Notes: generated by a model not told the origin, from the letters alone. A stretch of DNA of 64,000 nt from Neckera pumila (GCA_963969595.1 OZ018410.1:620001-684000); one strand, 5' to 3'; positions 46,207 to 58,842 are shown, numbered from the stretch's first letter. A program made the numbers and translations.

Positions 46207-47314
46207 CTATTCTTCCTCGGAATTTGAATCGGTGTCATCTCTCTGACTTGGCCCAGTAGAACCAGACCCATAAGTCCCAAGATATGGACCTCCACCGTAG
46301 ATGTCTCCACGTCCACTTGATGCACCTGCTTGTCCATGACAGTCGTAGCCAGGACCTCCAAAAGTCGGCAGAGGAGCTGAAACACTGTGGACAGATCGAC
46401 CTTCGCTTGGACGACTATAATAGGAGCTTCCTTGATGCTCATATGACCCACCTCCAGTGGTCCCACCGTAGTATTGTGAGCCTCTTTGGCTAGAACCACC
46501 ACATTGCGCATTTCCATGGCTTCTTTCTCTGCCTCGAGATTCACCTCGGGGATCCATATTGAGAATGACTTCCGCCTTGTGGTGGGCCATATGCACCACG
46601 GTCACGTTCGTATGACCTATCGTGCCCAGGTTGTTGACCACGATCTTCTAGGCTTCTTTGCATGGCCTCATGCATTTCTTGTTCGTACTGTATGTTGTCT
46701 CGTTCTTCTTGGCATTCGTGTGTTCCTCCAAATGTTATGGGTGCAGGAGCATCATCCTCATCATCTTCTTCATCGAGTTCATCCTCTGCATCCGGCAACA
46801 CAACTGTAGGAAGATGGCCATATCCTTGATTAGAATGCAAATACATGCAATCGCTGGGACCTGTCCAGTTCGAATCAATCACGTGGGCGCTGCGATTCAA
46901 TTTGTGCACATCTTTACCCGGAACAGTGTGCCAATCCACTTCTTTGTGCAATACAATCTCTGCCCAAATCATGGCCATAACACCATACAACATGATATTT
47001 GGATTGTTGTTTGGTAAACTTGCTGCTTCTTGGACTTCCTTGTACCGTTGCACAAAGTGCTTGCTCATACACGTGCTGATTTGTCCTTCCCAACGAGGAT
47101 GTTGATACTTTGTGCGCTCATGTGACTAGAGTTTGGAGACATGTGTCATTTTTACGTACTTTTTGCACATTGTGCAGGTCCACAATTTTGTGGGCTCATC
47201 TTCCCATCCAAGCTCAGCTACACAGAATGGGTCAGCCCAATCCTGCCAATTCATGTCTTGCAATTTTCCCCTCTTGGACTTACCGCCTTTGCCCCTTGGT
47301 GTACCGTGTGACAT
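46207..47314 (-). pseudogene. CK-x-YVKM/VDW family gene 1 (broken)
   Basis: About 370 codons. ATG at 47314 opens MSHGTPRGKGGKSKRGKL. The segment LWTCTMCKKYVKMTHVSKL resembles a BED-like zinc-finger start and matches TSRICKQYVKMYHIGKL of the gene at 52884. A TAG at 47126 interrupts; the same frame goes on to MAMIWAEIVLHKEVDWHTV, matching ASMVYAELILGRKVDWSTF of that gene. Then come an acidic run (DAEDELDEEDDEDD) and a Gln/Glu-rich part. A frameshift near 46545-46640 leads into a Gly/Ser/Tyr-rich low-complexity tail that ends DSNSEEE. The function is unknown. A TATA box and CGGTCGG minisatellite lie upstream. Confidence 0.6.
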
Positions 47315-47594
47315 GATGACCTTGTTGAAACTGAAAACAACGAATCGTAAATTTCAATTTTAATTGTGCAACGTGCGGTCCAAGAGCTCCAGAATTTTAG
47401 CGAGTGAATTAAGTGAAGCGGTACAACAATCTCTGAAATGCAACACGTAATTGGCACTGAATTGTTGAAAGCACCTCAGTGTCCCAGCCCAGTCCCTCAC
47501 ACACCAAGCCGGAAGGGGTGCGCAAGTACCCGAAGGCGCTGGATCTGCCCACTCCGAAAGGGAAGGAACTATGAAGAACTGAGCGTCCGCCCCG

Positions 47595-47603
47595 CTATTT
47601 ATG
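47595..47603 (-). promoter_or_regulatory. TATA box of the gene at 46207-47314
   Basis: The minus strand reads CATAAATAG about 280 nt before the ATG at 47314, bordered by GCGGGGCGGACG. It is next to the CGGTCGG cluster. Confidence 0.5.
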
Positions 47604-48640
47604 CGTTCGATCGGCGGAGCAGCCGAGGAAATCGCGTACGACCGAATCGGACGGCACGCCGGCCAACCCCAAGATCGTGTGGATCACATCCGTCGGCCTG
47701 CTGATCGCACGACCATCGATGAAAGAGCGGACGGAAAAGGCGGACGGCTTCGACGGAGTCGGTCATCCGATCATTCGGTTGGGTTTTCGGACGGGGGATC
47801 GGTCCGTCAGCACAGCGGGCGGGTTTTCGGTCGGTCCAGTTTTCGGTCGAGTTTTCGGTCGGGCCGGTTTTTGGACTGGTTTTCGGTAGATCGGTCGGGT
47901 TTTCGGTCGGTCAGGTTTTTGGTTGGGTTTTCGGTCATTCCAGTTTTCGGTCGGGTTTTCGGTCGTTCCAGTTTTCGGTCGGGTTTTCGGTCGTGCCGAT
48001 TTTCGGACGGGTTTTGGGTCGGCCGGTCGGGTTTTTGATCGAACAGGTTTTCGGTCGGGATTCCGCTAGGTCCAGTTTTTGGATGGGTTTTCGGTCGGTC
48101 AAGTTTTCGGTCGGGTCTTCGGTCGGTCAGGTTTTCGGTCGAGTTTTGGTCAGTCTGGTTTTCAATTTCGGTCTAGTTTTCAGTCGGTCCGATTTTCGGT
48201 CGGGTTTTCGGGCGATCCGATTTTCGGTCAGGTTTTCGGTCGAGTTTTCGGTTGGTCCGGTTTTCAGTTTCGGTCCGATTTTTGGTCGGGTTTTTGGGCG
48301 GTCAGTTTTTTGGTCGGGTTTTTGGTCGGGTTTCGGTCGGTCCGGTTTTCAGTCCGGTTTTCAGTCTGATTTTGGGTCGTTCGGTTGGACTTTCGATCGG
48401 TCAGGTTTTCGGTTGGGCTTTTGGTCGGTCAGGTTTTCGGTCGTGTTTTGAGGCTGGATTTCGGTTGGTCCGGTTTTCGGTCGGGTTTTCGGTCGGTCCA
48501 GTTTTCGGTCAGGCTTTCGGTCGGGTTCTTGGTCCGTCGGCTTTTTTGGTCGGCTTCTCGAGCGGTCGTCCGAGCAGTGTGGACGGCCATCGGGGAATCG
48601 GTCGGTCGGTTGGGAAATCGGTCCGGAGAATAAACCTCCA
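47604..48640. repeat. CpG cluster and minisatellite, GGTTTTCGGTCG type
   Basis: The first 170 bp are CpG-rich and irregular. From about 47770 to 48620 an array of GGTTTTCGGTCG units (about 12 bp, in pairs of about 24 bp) follows. The unit is the same as at 37602-38262. The plus strand here carries the G/T-rich version, so relative to the adjacent minus-strand gene it is inverted compared with the array next to LTR copy C. Confidence 0.85.
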
Positions 48641-48749
48641 GCGAAAATGCACCACAGCTGTACTAATGAAATCTTAGGGGACAAAAAGGAACTCAAAGTT
48701 CAAAGTTCAAACAAGTTTTTTAAGTTCCAAATTCAGTCTCAAATGACTT

Positions 48750-51000
48750 TGTGCTTCACATGTGCTTGAGGTAAACATCAAGCGCACCTGAAGCACACTT
48801 CCACTAATGTAATTGCCTTTAAAAAACAATCACCTAAAAATTAAAAACGTTCTTCAAAAATTTCAAATTGGACTAGAAATGCTTCGGTGTGCTTGAGATA
48901 TGCTTGAGGTTCACGTCAAGAACACATAAAGCACACCTAAAGCGCACTTCCTCTACTGAAATTACCTTGGAATAAGAAGCTATGAAAAATTTAACTTGGA
49001 TTAACAATACTTGAGTTCTGCATGGAGTAACCTTGAAGCACACTTGAAGTACATTTCCACTATTATCTTATGGTTGGATAATAAAAGCAATTCAAAATTG
49101 AAATCTTCTACTACATATACGAAATGAAATCATAAGGTCCTTGAAGTGTTCTTACAGTAGACCTCACACACATCTACAAAACATCTCTTGTTTTTGCATT
49201 GCTTTGAAATGATGAAAAATTTAAAAATGAAATGCTTATTTCCAAAATTTAAAGCGTAAGTAAAAGCGATTGATGTGTGCTTGAGGTCTAGCTCAAGCAT
49301 ATCTCAAGCAAATACCATCTTGTCAAGATACCTTGAATAATTTTTATTTTTATTTTAAAAATTGAATTCTTCTGATAAAAATGCGAATCTACATCATGAA
49401 AAGGTTGAAGCGTGCTTCAAGTAGACTGTAGAGTGTAGACCTAAGGTTGATTGGGCAGTATACTTTATCTTGTTTCATTGCTTTATAAAGAAGCCAAAAA
49501 AAAATTCAAATCTAAAAGGGAAAAAAAAAAAAGTTCTTGAGGTCTGCTTCAGATAGACGTCAAACATGCCTGAAGCCCTCAAGCACATTTGTACCGTTTA
49601 AATTATGTTGGATTATAAAGACAACTTCAAATTGAAATCTTTTACAATACACACCAAAGAAAATCACAAGTTGCTTCAAGTACGCTTTGCGAAGACCTCA
49701 AGCATATGTAAAGTATGTCTCTTTTATTTTCATTGCTTTGAAAGAAAGCTAGACCAAAAGATCAAATTTCAAAATAAATAAAAAAGCTGAAGGTGTGCTT
49801 TAGGTCTACTTCAAGCTCACCTGAAGGTTGAAGCACATTTTTACTATTCAAAATACTTTGGATCCTAAAAATGATTTTAAATTTAAATCTGGTATTGAAT
49901 AATTCAATATCAAATCATCAAATGCTTGAAATATGCTTCAGGTACACCTCAAGCACATCTAGTATACATTTTCACTATTTTCATTCATTTCAAATTAAAT
50001 AAATCTGAAGATAATAGAATCCTCTTCTCAAGATTTTAAATTTTATTAAAAAATGTTTGAAGTATGCTTCACATATGCATGACCTGTACTTGAAATATAC
50101 CTACCGTAAGTTTCTACTATTCTCACTAGTTTTGAAAGAAGAAACTCCTGAAAAAAAAATATTTTTCAAAATTTAAAGTATAAATGAAATGGCTTCAAAT
50201 GCGTTTGAGGTCTACCATAAGTTCACCTCAAACAAATTCCTACTACTGAGATTTCTTTGTATTAAAAAAATTTTAATTTGAAAATTTTTTTGGTTTAGAA
50301 ATTAAGCTTAAGTAATAAAGTGCTTGAAGTGTGCTCCTACCATGCTTAACTGCTTAAGGTTTACTTCAACTAAACAAGCAACCTTCAAGCACATTCTTAA
50401 AATTTCTGTTGTACTTGAATTTATAAAGAACAAGAATTATATTTATTTCAGTTTATGATTGAAGGGGTGGAAAATAAGGTACCCTGCATGTGAACTTTAA
50501 GTTCATATGAAAAATTCTCTCTTTGTTTAAAATGCATTAAAATTAAAAACGTTGTGATTGAGGTGTGCTTCAAGTCTATCTACATGTCTTTAATATTTCT
50601 ATTTCATTTGAAAACAAAAAACTCGTGACTTGATTTTATTAGATGTGGTTTTCCAATGTGTGTTTTATGTGTGCTTGAGGTTTATTAAGCAAAGTTGTTT
50701 GCTCATCACTTGTAAAATATATTTTTCCTATACAATTTGGGGGGAAATTTTGATTCCAATTAAATGAGAAAAGCAATGGTGCGCTTTACTTGTGAGATAA
50801 ACATTTCATCCTATATGTAAAGACCACATCAAGCACACCTCAAGCGCACTTGTGAAATTTCCAAACTAATTGAATATAATTTATAGTTTGAATCATGATT
50901 GAAGTGGAATGAGAGAAGTAAAGTGTGCTTGAGTTGTACTTCAGGTAGATATGTAGGACACCTCAAACACTCTTATATAAAGGAAATTTGAATGCAATTG
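48750..51000. repeat. Degenerate satellite with palindromic CTTGAGGT...ACCTCAAG core
   Basis: The phrase GTGCTTGAGGT..AC.TCAAGC.CACCT.AAGCACA...CCACTA recurs at irregular spacing, about 110-260 bp (near 48760, 48890, 49270, 49535, 49795, 49925, 50050, 50190, 50330, 50560, 50820 and 50930, among others). The core is nearly self-complementary. Spacer sequences are AT-rich and diverged. There is no coding capacity. Confidence 0.7.
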
Positions 51001-51049
51001 AGTTTCGGTAGTTCAAATAACGTTCAAAGTAGAGTGTTCATTTTCCTTT

Positions 51050-51990
51050 CAATCCCTAGAAGGCCGCTTGTCCCCTTGGGGGACAAACTAAGTCGGGCAA
51101 ATACCTATGGTCTCAATATGAAGTGAAATTTTTGTGATTTGTGGAATTTGTGTGATTTTGCGAGAAATTTGAGGATATTTAATTTTTAGTTCAATTGATG
51201 CCCGGAAGTTAGAGTTATGACACAATAAGCAAAAACAAGTTTTGGCAGACCGCACCAAAAATATTAAGAGAAAGTGAAACTAATTTTATCCTCAAATTTG
51301 TTTCTCAAAGACTACATTTTTGTCTACATGTGAAGCTTTGTTTCATTCAATTTGGACTAATAATGAGAAAGTTCTTCACAATCGTAGCTTTTGGGTTTAG
51401 AGAAGAATCTGTGGTAAAAAAAAAATGGATGTTTCACTTTTGGATGTTATTTTCAGAATTTTCCCAAGGAATTTGTTAGACAATCTTAGATTTCCTTGCT
51501 ACAACAATCTCACCATTGAGATTATTGTGATCCAATTCCATCTAAAAGTTTTTGGCAATTTCGTTTTTTCTTCTATCTTAAATTCACCTCTACTTAACAA
51601 TTTTGTAATGAGTGAAAATGAAGTGGTTTTTTCCTAACTTTTTTTGGTACATTTTGAACTCAACTACTTAATGTAAGTAAAGACAAAATCCAAATCATTA
51701 GTGTTAAAAATTTGAACTAAAAAGATTCAAAGCAAAAAAATATAGTTAAGCAAGGTGCCAAAAAACTTATTTTCTTCACTCTAAATGCATATATCTTATA
51801 ATCTACATAGTCAAATTTTTTGAAATTTCTTTCACGTATTCATATACTAGTTAAGGAAAAGATCTTATAGTTGGATATGCAAGAAAAAAGAAGTTTTCAT
51901 GGTTCTTTACTCTTTGCAATAACAATGACATTTTTTAGTGTTTTTTGATAGGAGTATCACCTTGGTCCTCTAGGGGTTAATACAATTGGT
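51050..51990 (+). repeat. AT-rich dispersed repeat R2, copy c
   Basis: Colinear with 62840-63780. It begins near CCCTAGAAGGCCGCTTGTCCCC (compare CTCTAAAGTCCCATTGTCCCC) and ends near TTTACTCTTTGCAATAACAATGACA. It precedes the CpG cluster and gene at 52.3-56.3 kb, as copy d precedes the cluster at 63.8 kb. Confidence 0.6.
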
Positions 51991-52257
51991 CCTTCCGTTG
52001 GATCTGAAATAAAAACTAAAGAAACATTTAATTGTTTCACATTGCAGTGCATTGAAATTAGGATTTAAAGTGTAGAATTTAGGGTTTAGGGTTTAGGAAA
52101 TACTATTTAGGGAAGAGGATTAAAGCGTGAAAAAAGAAAATCAATCACACTTACACATAAGTTCTACATGAATTCTTCATTGGATGCTTCTTAAAGGAAG
52201 CATCCAATGTAAAAACGAATCAAGATTTATTGCAAATTGTAGAATCCCAGGATCGGT

Positions 52258-52650
52258 CTTGTTCTCTGGTCAACCCAGGCGGTCGGCCCGGTCGGCCGTC
52301 CGAGCCGGTCGGCGTATAGGGTCGTCTGAGGCGGTCAGCCCCAGTAGGTGTCCGAATCGGTCGGCCAATGCGATCGTCTAAGGCGGTCGGCCCCGGCAAG
52401 CGTCCGAAGCGGTCGGCATACCCTAAAACTACCGTGTCCGGTTTGGATGGCTTCTTCAGTTGGGTTTTCCGGTTCGGGCGGTCGGTCACATCGGAGCGGT
52501 CGCCGGGGTTGGTCGGCGCGCGGTCGACAGCAGTTCGGATCAGACTGCGGCCGTGGCGACCGCCGCCAAGGTGGGCGGCGTTAGTCCAGGGCAGGTCCGC
52601 GAGCTTTGGGGCCAGTCCAGCGGCGGACGCCGCTTAGGTTTGGGGCCAGT
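52258..52650. promoter_or_regulatory. CpG-rich GCGGTCGGC cluster
   Basis: At least eight GGTCGGC words in 260 bp, e.g. GGCGGTCGGCCCGGTCGGCC and GAAGCGGTCGGCATA, then a GC-rich stretch up to the TATA box at 52655. It lies upstream of the gene starting at 52884. Confidence 0.6.
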
Positions 52651-52654
52651 CGGC

Positions 52655-52660
52655 TATAAG
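52655..52660 (+). promoter_or_regulatory. TATA box of the gene at 52884
   Basis: GGCTATAAGAGCGGACGG lies about 225 bp before the ATG at 52884, directly after the CpG-rich cluster. Confidence 0.5.
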
Positions 52661-52883
52661 AGCGGACGGCCTCCTCGGACCTCCTCACTTCAACTCCCCT
52701 TCGGCGCCAAGTTGGCTGATCTCTGTTGCTTTATACGCCAGTTGCTCCTACATGGTGGAGAGTTGAAGTCATTGAGCTTTTGATACAGGAACTTTTTGAC
52801 TGTTTTACTTGTGCATATACATTGGAGGTCACTTGAGGAGTGTTTCTTGAATTGAAGGTGAAGGCAATTTCAAATTGCCAATC

Positions 52884-55800
52884 ATGACTGGTGAAGGTGA
52901 TGCGGCTACTGATGGGATGACTTCAGGTGGTGATATACGAAAAGGATTAAATAGAAGGGAGCCAAACATGAGCTTCATTATGAGATTTTAGATAATCCTG
53001 ACATCAAAGCCGAAAGCAGATGGGAGCAAGAGGAAGCAGAATATTGGACCTCCAGAATCTGCAAGCAGTATGTTAAAATGTACCACATTGGCAAGTTGTG
53101 GCCTCGAGATTTTCACGAGGTCCACACACGGGCTTTTGGGTGCAAGCCAGGAAGTTGCCAAAATGAGCATTTTGTTCATCGATCGAAGGAGGTCTGGCAA
53201 GCGCTTTTTGGAGACAAAAAAATGAGTAAGGGGTAAATCAATTATACCTTGGCATCTATGGTTTATGCGGAACTCATACTGGGCCGCAAGGTGGATTGGA
53301 GTACGTTTCCTACAATAGCACAGTGTCCACTTCTGATTGGAAGAAGCCAGAAAGATATTCCCCATTGTACCCGCAACTCCCAGGCACAACCAAAGGAAGC
53401 ATTACAAATTACTACAACGCCTACAGCGAAGGTGGGGGAGGGGACAAGTGATGCAACGCAATTGGGTTCATTGCATGCCCTTGCGGAAGTTGGCAATGCC
53501 CTCGTGGGAAGTACAACAGAAGAAGTCTTCTCAACTCCCCCGGTGAAAGTGAGCAATGTCTCTTCAGGAGGCGCGAAGAGACAAGTCTTTATGACTCCTC
53601 AAATGTGTTTGACTTCCAAACCGATTTTGAGTATTGTGCTAGGTCGAGAGACTGCTCCAAACAAGCGTGGCCTTGCGATAGGAGATGGGACACCTTTTTT
53701 GCCACGATCAGAGGTTGGTAACAAAGAAGTTGCAAGGGCCAATGCTAGAATTGATAGTCTTCTACAGAGCAATGCTCTACAGCCCTTCATGTACACACCT
53801 CTTCCTCCTTCGTCTTCGCCGACAAGTCCTATCATAAGTCCAGAAATGAAAGTACAACCGACGCGAAGAAACGGAAAAGAACCCCAGGACGATGCCATGA
53901 ACTTTATCATTGATGGTAGAGAGACTCAAAACGAGCATCCACATTTGTCAGCTGCGGGTGATCAACCATTGGAGAACCTCAGTCTAACGCCCACTACCAA
54001 GGAAGCGGACTTCCTGCTAGAGTGCGACAATCGGTGGAGGAAGCATCAAGAAGAGCTCAAGAAAAATGACCCCAACCACGAGGCCAGTAGCTCTGGGGTG
54101 CATCTATGGGGAGCTGTCCAGCCATCGGTTGTGGAAACCGCTTTCTCACTAACGTCTTCAGCTCGACTTGTAGCTCAAATTACGCCAAGGATTATCAAGA
54201 TGGCGCAAGAATTCTCCAAAATCTCTCCGCAATTGATGATTGGTGCCTTGTCTTTCTTGGATTTCACTAAGTCCGTGGTACCACTTCTGGACGACAATGT
54301 AGGCAAAGCCAGCGAGCTGCTTCTCTTGGAATCAGAAAACGTAAAGTTGAAGGCAAAGTGCAAGGACTTGGCCCGACAATTGGAGATGGAAAAAAAGCTT
54401 GTGGAGGCAGAAAAGCGCAGGAATTCTATAATGCTTGTCCATGTGGATGAGAATGAAAGATTAGAAGCAGAACTCATTCGGTTCAATCGGATGCATGAAA
54501 CGGTACCCATCACAGACAATGTGAATGCCCCTTCTGTGGAGCCAAGTCAAGAAAGTGAAGATAAACTCTCTCTTCCTATTGATAAAGTCCAAGCAGTGCA
54601 GGATACCGAAATTGTGCATTTGGATGACGAGGAGGACACCCGTAAATGGGAAGTGCAAGTACGTTCCTCCATCAATAACCCTACCCCGACATTGGTGGAT
54701 GCTTCCATGCAAACTGAAGGTCAGGAGTTTGAAGAGCTGAAGCAGAAATGCAATGAAACAATTCGAGAAAAAGCCCTTCTTCAGTTGGAGTTGGAACGAA
54801 TGAAATAGATAATGGACTTGCGTCACTATATGCCTGGGAACGGATTGCAGTCTTGGTGGTTGGCATGGATACAGATTCTCCAAGATAGGCCCTCCGTGGT
54901 ATCCCGAGCAATGCAAGGACTTCAAAAATTGGTAATGAAGTCGGATGAAGATTACAATGCCACTGAGACCTCTTTAAAGAGGTTCCAGGATGCATTCCAT
55001 CAACAAACCAAGGGGTACACCGACATTACATGTTGGGGAGACATGGATGCCATGTTTGAGCGGTTGAATCACACGAAGAAGGAATCATCGATCAACAATG
55101 TGAATTGGACCTTTGAAGCAGAGGAAGGATGGGTGCCTTACAATACACTTTCAGCACACATCAAGAAGCATGAGAAGGTTGTAGTACATGCTTGTGATCC
55201 AGCCCCGGGCATCTTGGAGGGCCACTGTAGCGTTTTTCAAGGCTCCTTTGGCCCTGAAGGAGCTCTAACCATGGGCCAGTGTCGCCACACTTTCCATGTA
55301 ACATGCATGGTTAGAGCATCGCTCATTCGTTTAGTTTGTGCCGAGTGTCGTTCTCCTTTGAGTCCTAGGTTCTATGAAATGCTTGGGATTTTGGAAGTGA
55401 TGCCCCCTGGCCACGAATACAATTGATGGAACCTTCCATTGGACCAAGGACCATACAAGTTTTCTAATTACTTGCATTGGGGAAAACCTTTGACCTGGGA
55501 TGCAAATGAGCGAAAGCATGCACTTTACGAGGAGTCCCAGGAAGCAGTAGATGACCTCATGTGGATGACCATGAACAGGGAGGTGGAGTTGCGAGCACGA
55601 GTTATTGAAGATGGAGAGGGTTGTGAATTATTTTGTCGCAACATGGGGGGGCATTGGAGCGTGCAGCACCAGAAATTCTTCCGATTTCCTGAAAAGGAAG
55701 TAAAGAAAGGGCCAAATAGCAATTGGGTGGAGGTGGAGGGTCCAAAAGAATTTAATGAGCAGTACGACGCGTATAACCGCACTTTGGTTGGCAGGGCCCT

Positions 55801-56278
55801 CTTCTTGTCAAAGTTGGAAGAAGCTGCAAAAGTTTGCGCTCTTGTACAAGTAGATGCGCCAACAAGTACAGAGCATGCATTAGTGGATGTGGCAGGGGCA
55901 TTCGACAGGAGGATGTCCGACATTATAATTCAATGGAGGGCATTCCTGTTGGAAGGAGATCGATCAAACAATTTGCAATTCAAAGACGATGACGTGGCAG
56001 TGAACGCAGTGGTAGATCGAGTGGATGCTGCTTTGAGAGCTCTCAGCGCCGGCGAAGTAGATTTGACTCCCACGAGAAAGAGGAAACGTAAGGTTCAAGA
56101 TGAGGATGACCACTCTCCGGAATCAAAACGGATGTTTTCCAAGGTTGACGAGGAAGTGCATTTTGGAGGGCGCCTTGTTCGAGTAAGTCAACAACGCCAA
56201 ACTCGCCAAGCTGCTAAGAGACTCTTGGCTGAAGAAGGGACGTCTCCTGTTTCAGGAGAGGGTAGTGGCAGATGCTGA
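52884..56278 (+). pseudogene. CK-x-YVKM/VDW family gene 2 with RING-like motif (broken)
   Basis: About 1,130 codons. The ATG at 52884 opens MTGEGDAATDG; the frame shifts near 52950, after which one frame runs to TGA at 56276. N-terminal part: TSRICKQYVKMYHIGKL (about 53050) and ASMVYAELILGRKVDWSTF (about 53252), both shared with the gene at 46207-47314. A long Ser/Pro/Gln-rich region and coiled coil (LKAKCKDLARQLEMEKKL near 54350) follow. Near 55190-55360 there is a RING-H2-like motif (GHCSVF..GQCRHTFHVTCM..VCAECRSPL). Its first Cys pair is spaced unusually, and it would suggest a ubiquitin ligase if functional. The C-terminus holds the nuclear-signal-like RKRKRKV near 56085. In-frame stops: TAA 53234, TAG 54806, TGA 55424, each one C-to-T step from a Gln or Arg codon. 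Confidence 0.65.
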
Positions 56279-57194
56279 GGAATGATGTAGTAGAACTTTG
56301 TTTTGTTTTATATAGAAGTATATGGACTAGAGAGTGTCGTTTGGATGACATGAGGAATTGAGGATTGAGTTCCAATATTTCATAGTACTCATGGTATGTT
56401 ATGAGTTGCTTATAAAATGCAAATATATATATGCAATACTTATATGTTCTGATTTTGCTATGACTTCATGGTACTTTTGGATGCACCTTTAGACAGTTCT
56501 GGAAAGTATATATTTTGCGTGCTTACGTTGCAAGATAATTTTGTGTTTATGATTTGTCAATGTCTATCATTCCTTGCATATGGAGTGGAGAAGTTCATTC
56601 ATTTTTTACTACTCTGAATCCTAGAACCATAAATGCCCGTGGCTTCAAATTTGGGTGGAGATAAAACTTTGAATTTTAAAAAAAAATAACAAAGTTGCTA
56701 TATTTAACTATAAATATGCCAAAGAAAGTCCGTGTGAAGTCTAATTTTACGGCCAAAAAATCAATTTTGGAATGATTGACTATGATCTTGTTGTAGATGA
56801 TTTTGTACAAGGATACCCGTTGCAATCTATATTTTTCATATTATTCAATGATCTTAAAAATGAGCGTTGGAAACCATAGACGTTGAAAGCAAAAGCACAT
56901 TGGAACATCATTTATAGAAATGTAAAGTAGATTTTTAGAAGCCATAAATTGATTGTGTTTGTGCATGTGTTATACCCATAAACCTAATGTTCTTGTTCAC
57001 TGACTTCATAGATTTGGAACGGGAAAAGAGTCAAAAGACGCTCGGAAAACTTCAACTCTTCAAGTCATTTTTGCGATTAAAACACCTTCATGATCATGTA
57101 ATGTTTGAATAGGAAAATTTTATTGTCGTGAATTTTGTTTGCGCTAGATCCTTTAGTCTCTAAGGTCTTCAACGGTCAGGTCCTTGAAGATAAT
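56279..57194. other. AT-rich 3' flank, no gene seen
   Basis: Non-coding, with A/T tracts. It probably starts with the 3' untranslated region of the preceding gene. Confidence 0.45.
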
Positions 57195-58000
57195 AGATTT
57201 GAACAGTTTTCGTTTTGCATGATATGTAGTTTTCTTTGATGATTGGACAACCCGGGCTGCCAAAAAAGGTTGTTTTAGAGTCCCTTTTTTTTAAATAAAA
57301 AATTTGAAATTGATTCTTTAGATTTATATATACGCGGGAAGCTTTAATCATTTAATTCCAATGAATGAGGCAAAATTTATGAGGATTCTCAGTTTGAGGG
57401 TAGTTGTAGAATAATAGAATCCCTACTCTAAAAGAAGCTTTGAAGTCATTTATTTAATTCAATTTCCAATATTGTTAAAAAAATATAAAACATTCGATGT
57501 AAACTATTTATTTTAACATTGCAACCATTGGGATTGGCGTTTTCCAATTCCATAATTAAATTCGTAAGAACTTAATGATTTGAATCATTCTATACTTCTT
57601 TCTACCTACTATTATTTTTCTAAAAGTTGTACAACTCCAAATGATCTAAAAATTTTCAAGCATGTGGGCAACTTGTCTAGGAAAAACAGTCGAAAGAGTT
57701 ACCACCATTTTCAAAAAAATTTCATATAAATGTGACCTTGTGAAGTGTAGGTGCCCGGATTTTTGGAGGGCCCAATAAAGCATTTTTGTCAATTCAAAAG
57801 CTATTCTCTTGCAATGTACATGGTGGAAAATTTAGAAAGTCTTTCCACATCTTCTTAAACCAATTTACTATAATATCCTAAGGTTGTATGTAAATATGTA
57901 TGGTGGAATAAAAAAAAAAATTTGGTATTTGTAGTAGAGTCTAGAAATTACAGTTTTGGAGCAATTTTGGTGAAAGTATAGTGAAAAATCTTTAAGAGTT
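57195..58000 (+). repeat. AT-rich dispersed repeat R1, copy c
   Basis: Colinear with 39340-40200 and 43395-44440, e.g. TTGCATGATATGTAGTTTTC, GTGACCTTGTGAAGTGTAGG and TGTACATGGTGGAAAATT. Non-coding. Confidence 0.6.
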
Positions 58001-58009
58001 AGAATTCAG

Positions 58010-58375
58010 AAAAAATGAATGTGACTTAGAAAAATATTGAGTTTCTGTTCAATGTAGAGCAAAATTTCTAGAAGATTTCAAAAAGACTTCGGCAATTGTG
58101 GATTAAATTGAAAATATGATTAAAAAAAACATTGACACCTACTTAAAAGCACTCATAAATAGTTATAATCCTCTATAGTACCCCATCTCAACTTGAAGTA
58201 GAATAGAAATCTATAACTATTTATAAACGCTGGATATTGAAATTGAAGAATAAGGTACACAATAAGATTTGAACTCATGACCTATTCATGATCAATAATG
58301 AAACAAACCTCCAAGTACCCCCAACTGCAATGGCTGGTCTACCGGACCCTATGTGTTCTGAAATCATTGTCGTGT
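58010..58375 (-). repeat. R3 repeat, SINE-like, copy a
   Basis: Direct repeat of 62475-62835; the two copies flank the hAT gene. On the minus strand a phrase GGTCATGAGTTCAAATCTTA resembles an RNA polymerase III B box, which is better preserved in copy b. A tRNA-derived SINE is the best guess. Confidence 0.5.
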
Positions 58376-58424
58376 ATATTAAAGTGATGGCGTGACGCCC
58401 AAATGCACAATTCCTTTGACCAAT

Positions 58425-58580
58425 CACCCAGCCCCGCCGACCGCCCCGATTGGCCGACCACCCCGACCTCTCCGACCGCCCCGATTGGTCGACCGTGACG
58501 ACTTCCCCGACCGCCTTGACCAAAAATCGGACGGCATAAATTGACTGACCGTTCAATTCGACCTCCAACGGTCGGTAGCA
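58425..58580. promoter_or_regulatory. CpG-rich CCGACCGCCCCGA cluster upstream of the hAT gene
   Basis: Repeated CCGACC/GACCGCCCCGA words. It is the same kind of island as at 42571, 47604 and 52258, placed directly before the TATA box at 58590. Confidence 0.6.
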
Positions 58581-58589
58581 GGTGAGGAG

Positions 58590-58595
58590 TATAAG
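58590..58595 (+). promoter_or_regulatory. TATA box of the hAT gene
   Basis: GAGTATAAGTAGAAGG lies directly after the CpG-rich cluster and about 250 bp before the ATG at 58843. Confidence 0.5.
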
Positions 58596-58842
58596 TAGAA
58601 GGAAGAAAGCTTTTAGAAGCACTCCTGAGAAACTGAACGCTAAGATTTCCGAGGGCTAGGAGCTGCAATTTTTTGTGTCCCTTGCTCGGTAATGCATAGT
58701 TCAGTGGACAGGGGGCCCTTGATTCTCAAGGCTTTGTGCACATCGTGCTTAACTGATTTTGGACACTATTGATATTTTGACACTGTGTTTGCACTTTGTG
58801 ATTTCGAATTTGTTCAAATATAAAGAATTGAAACTTGTCACT

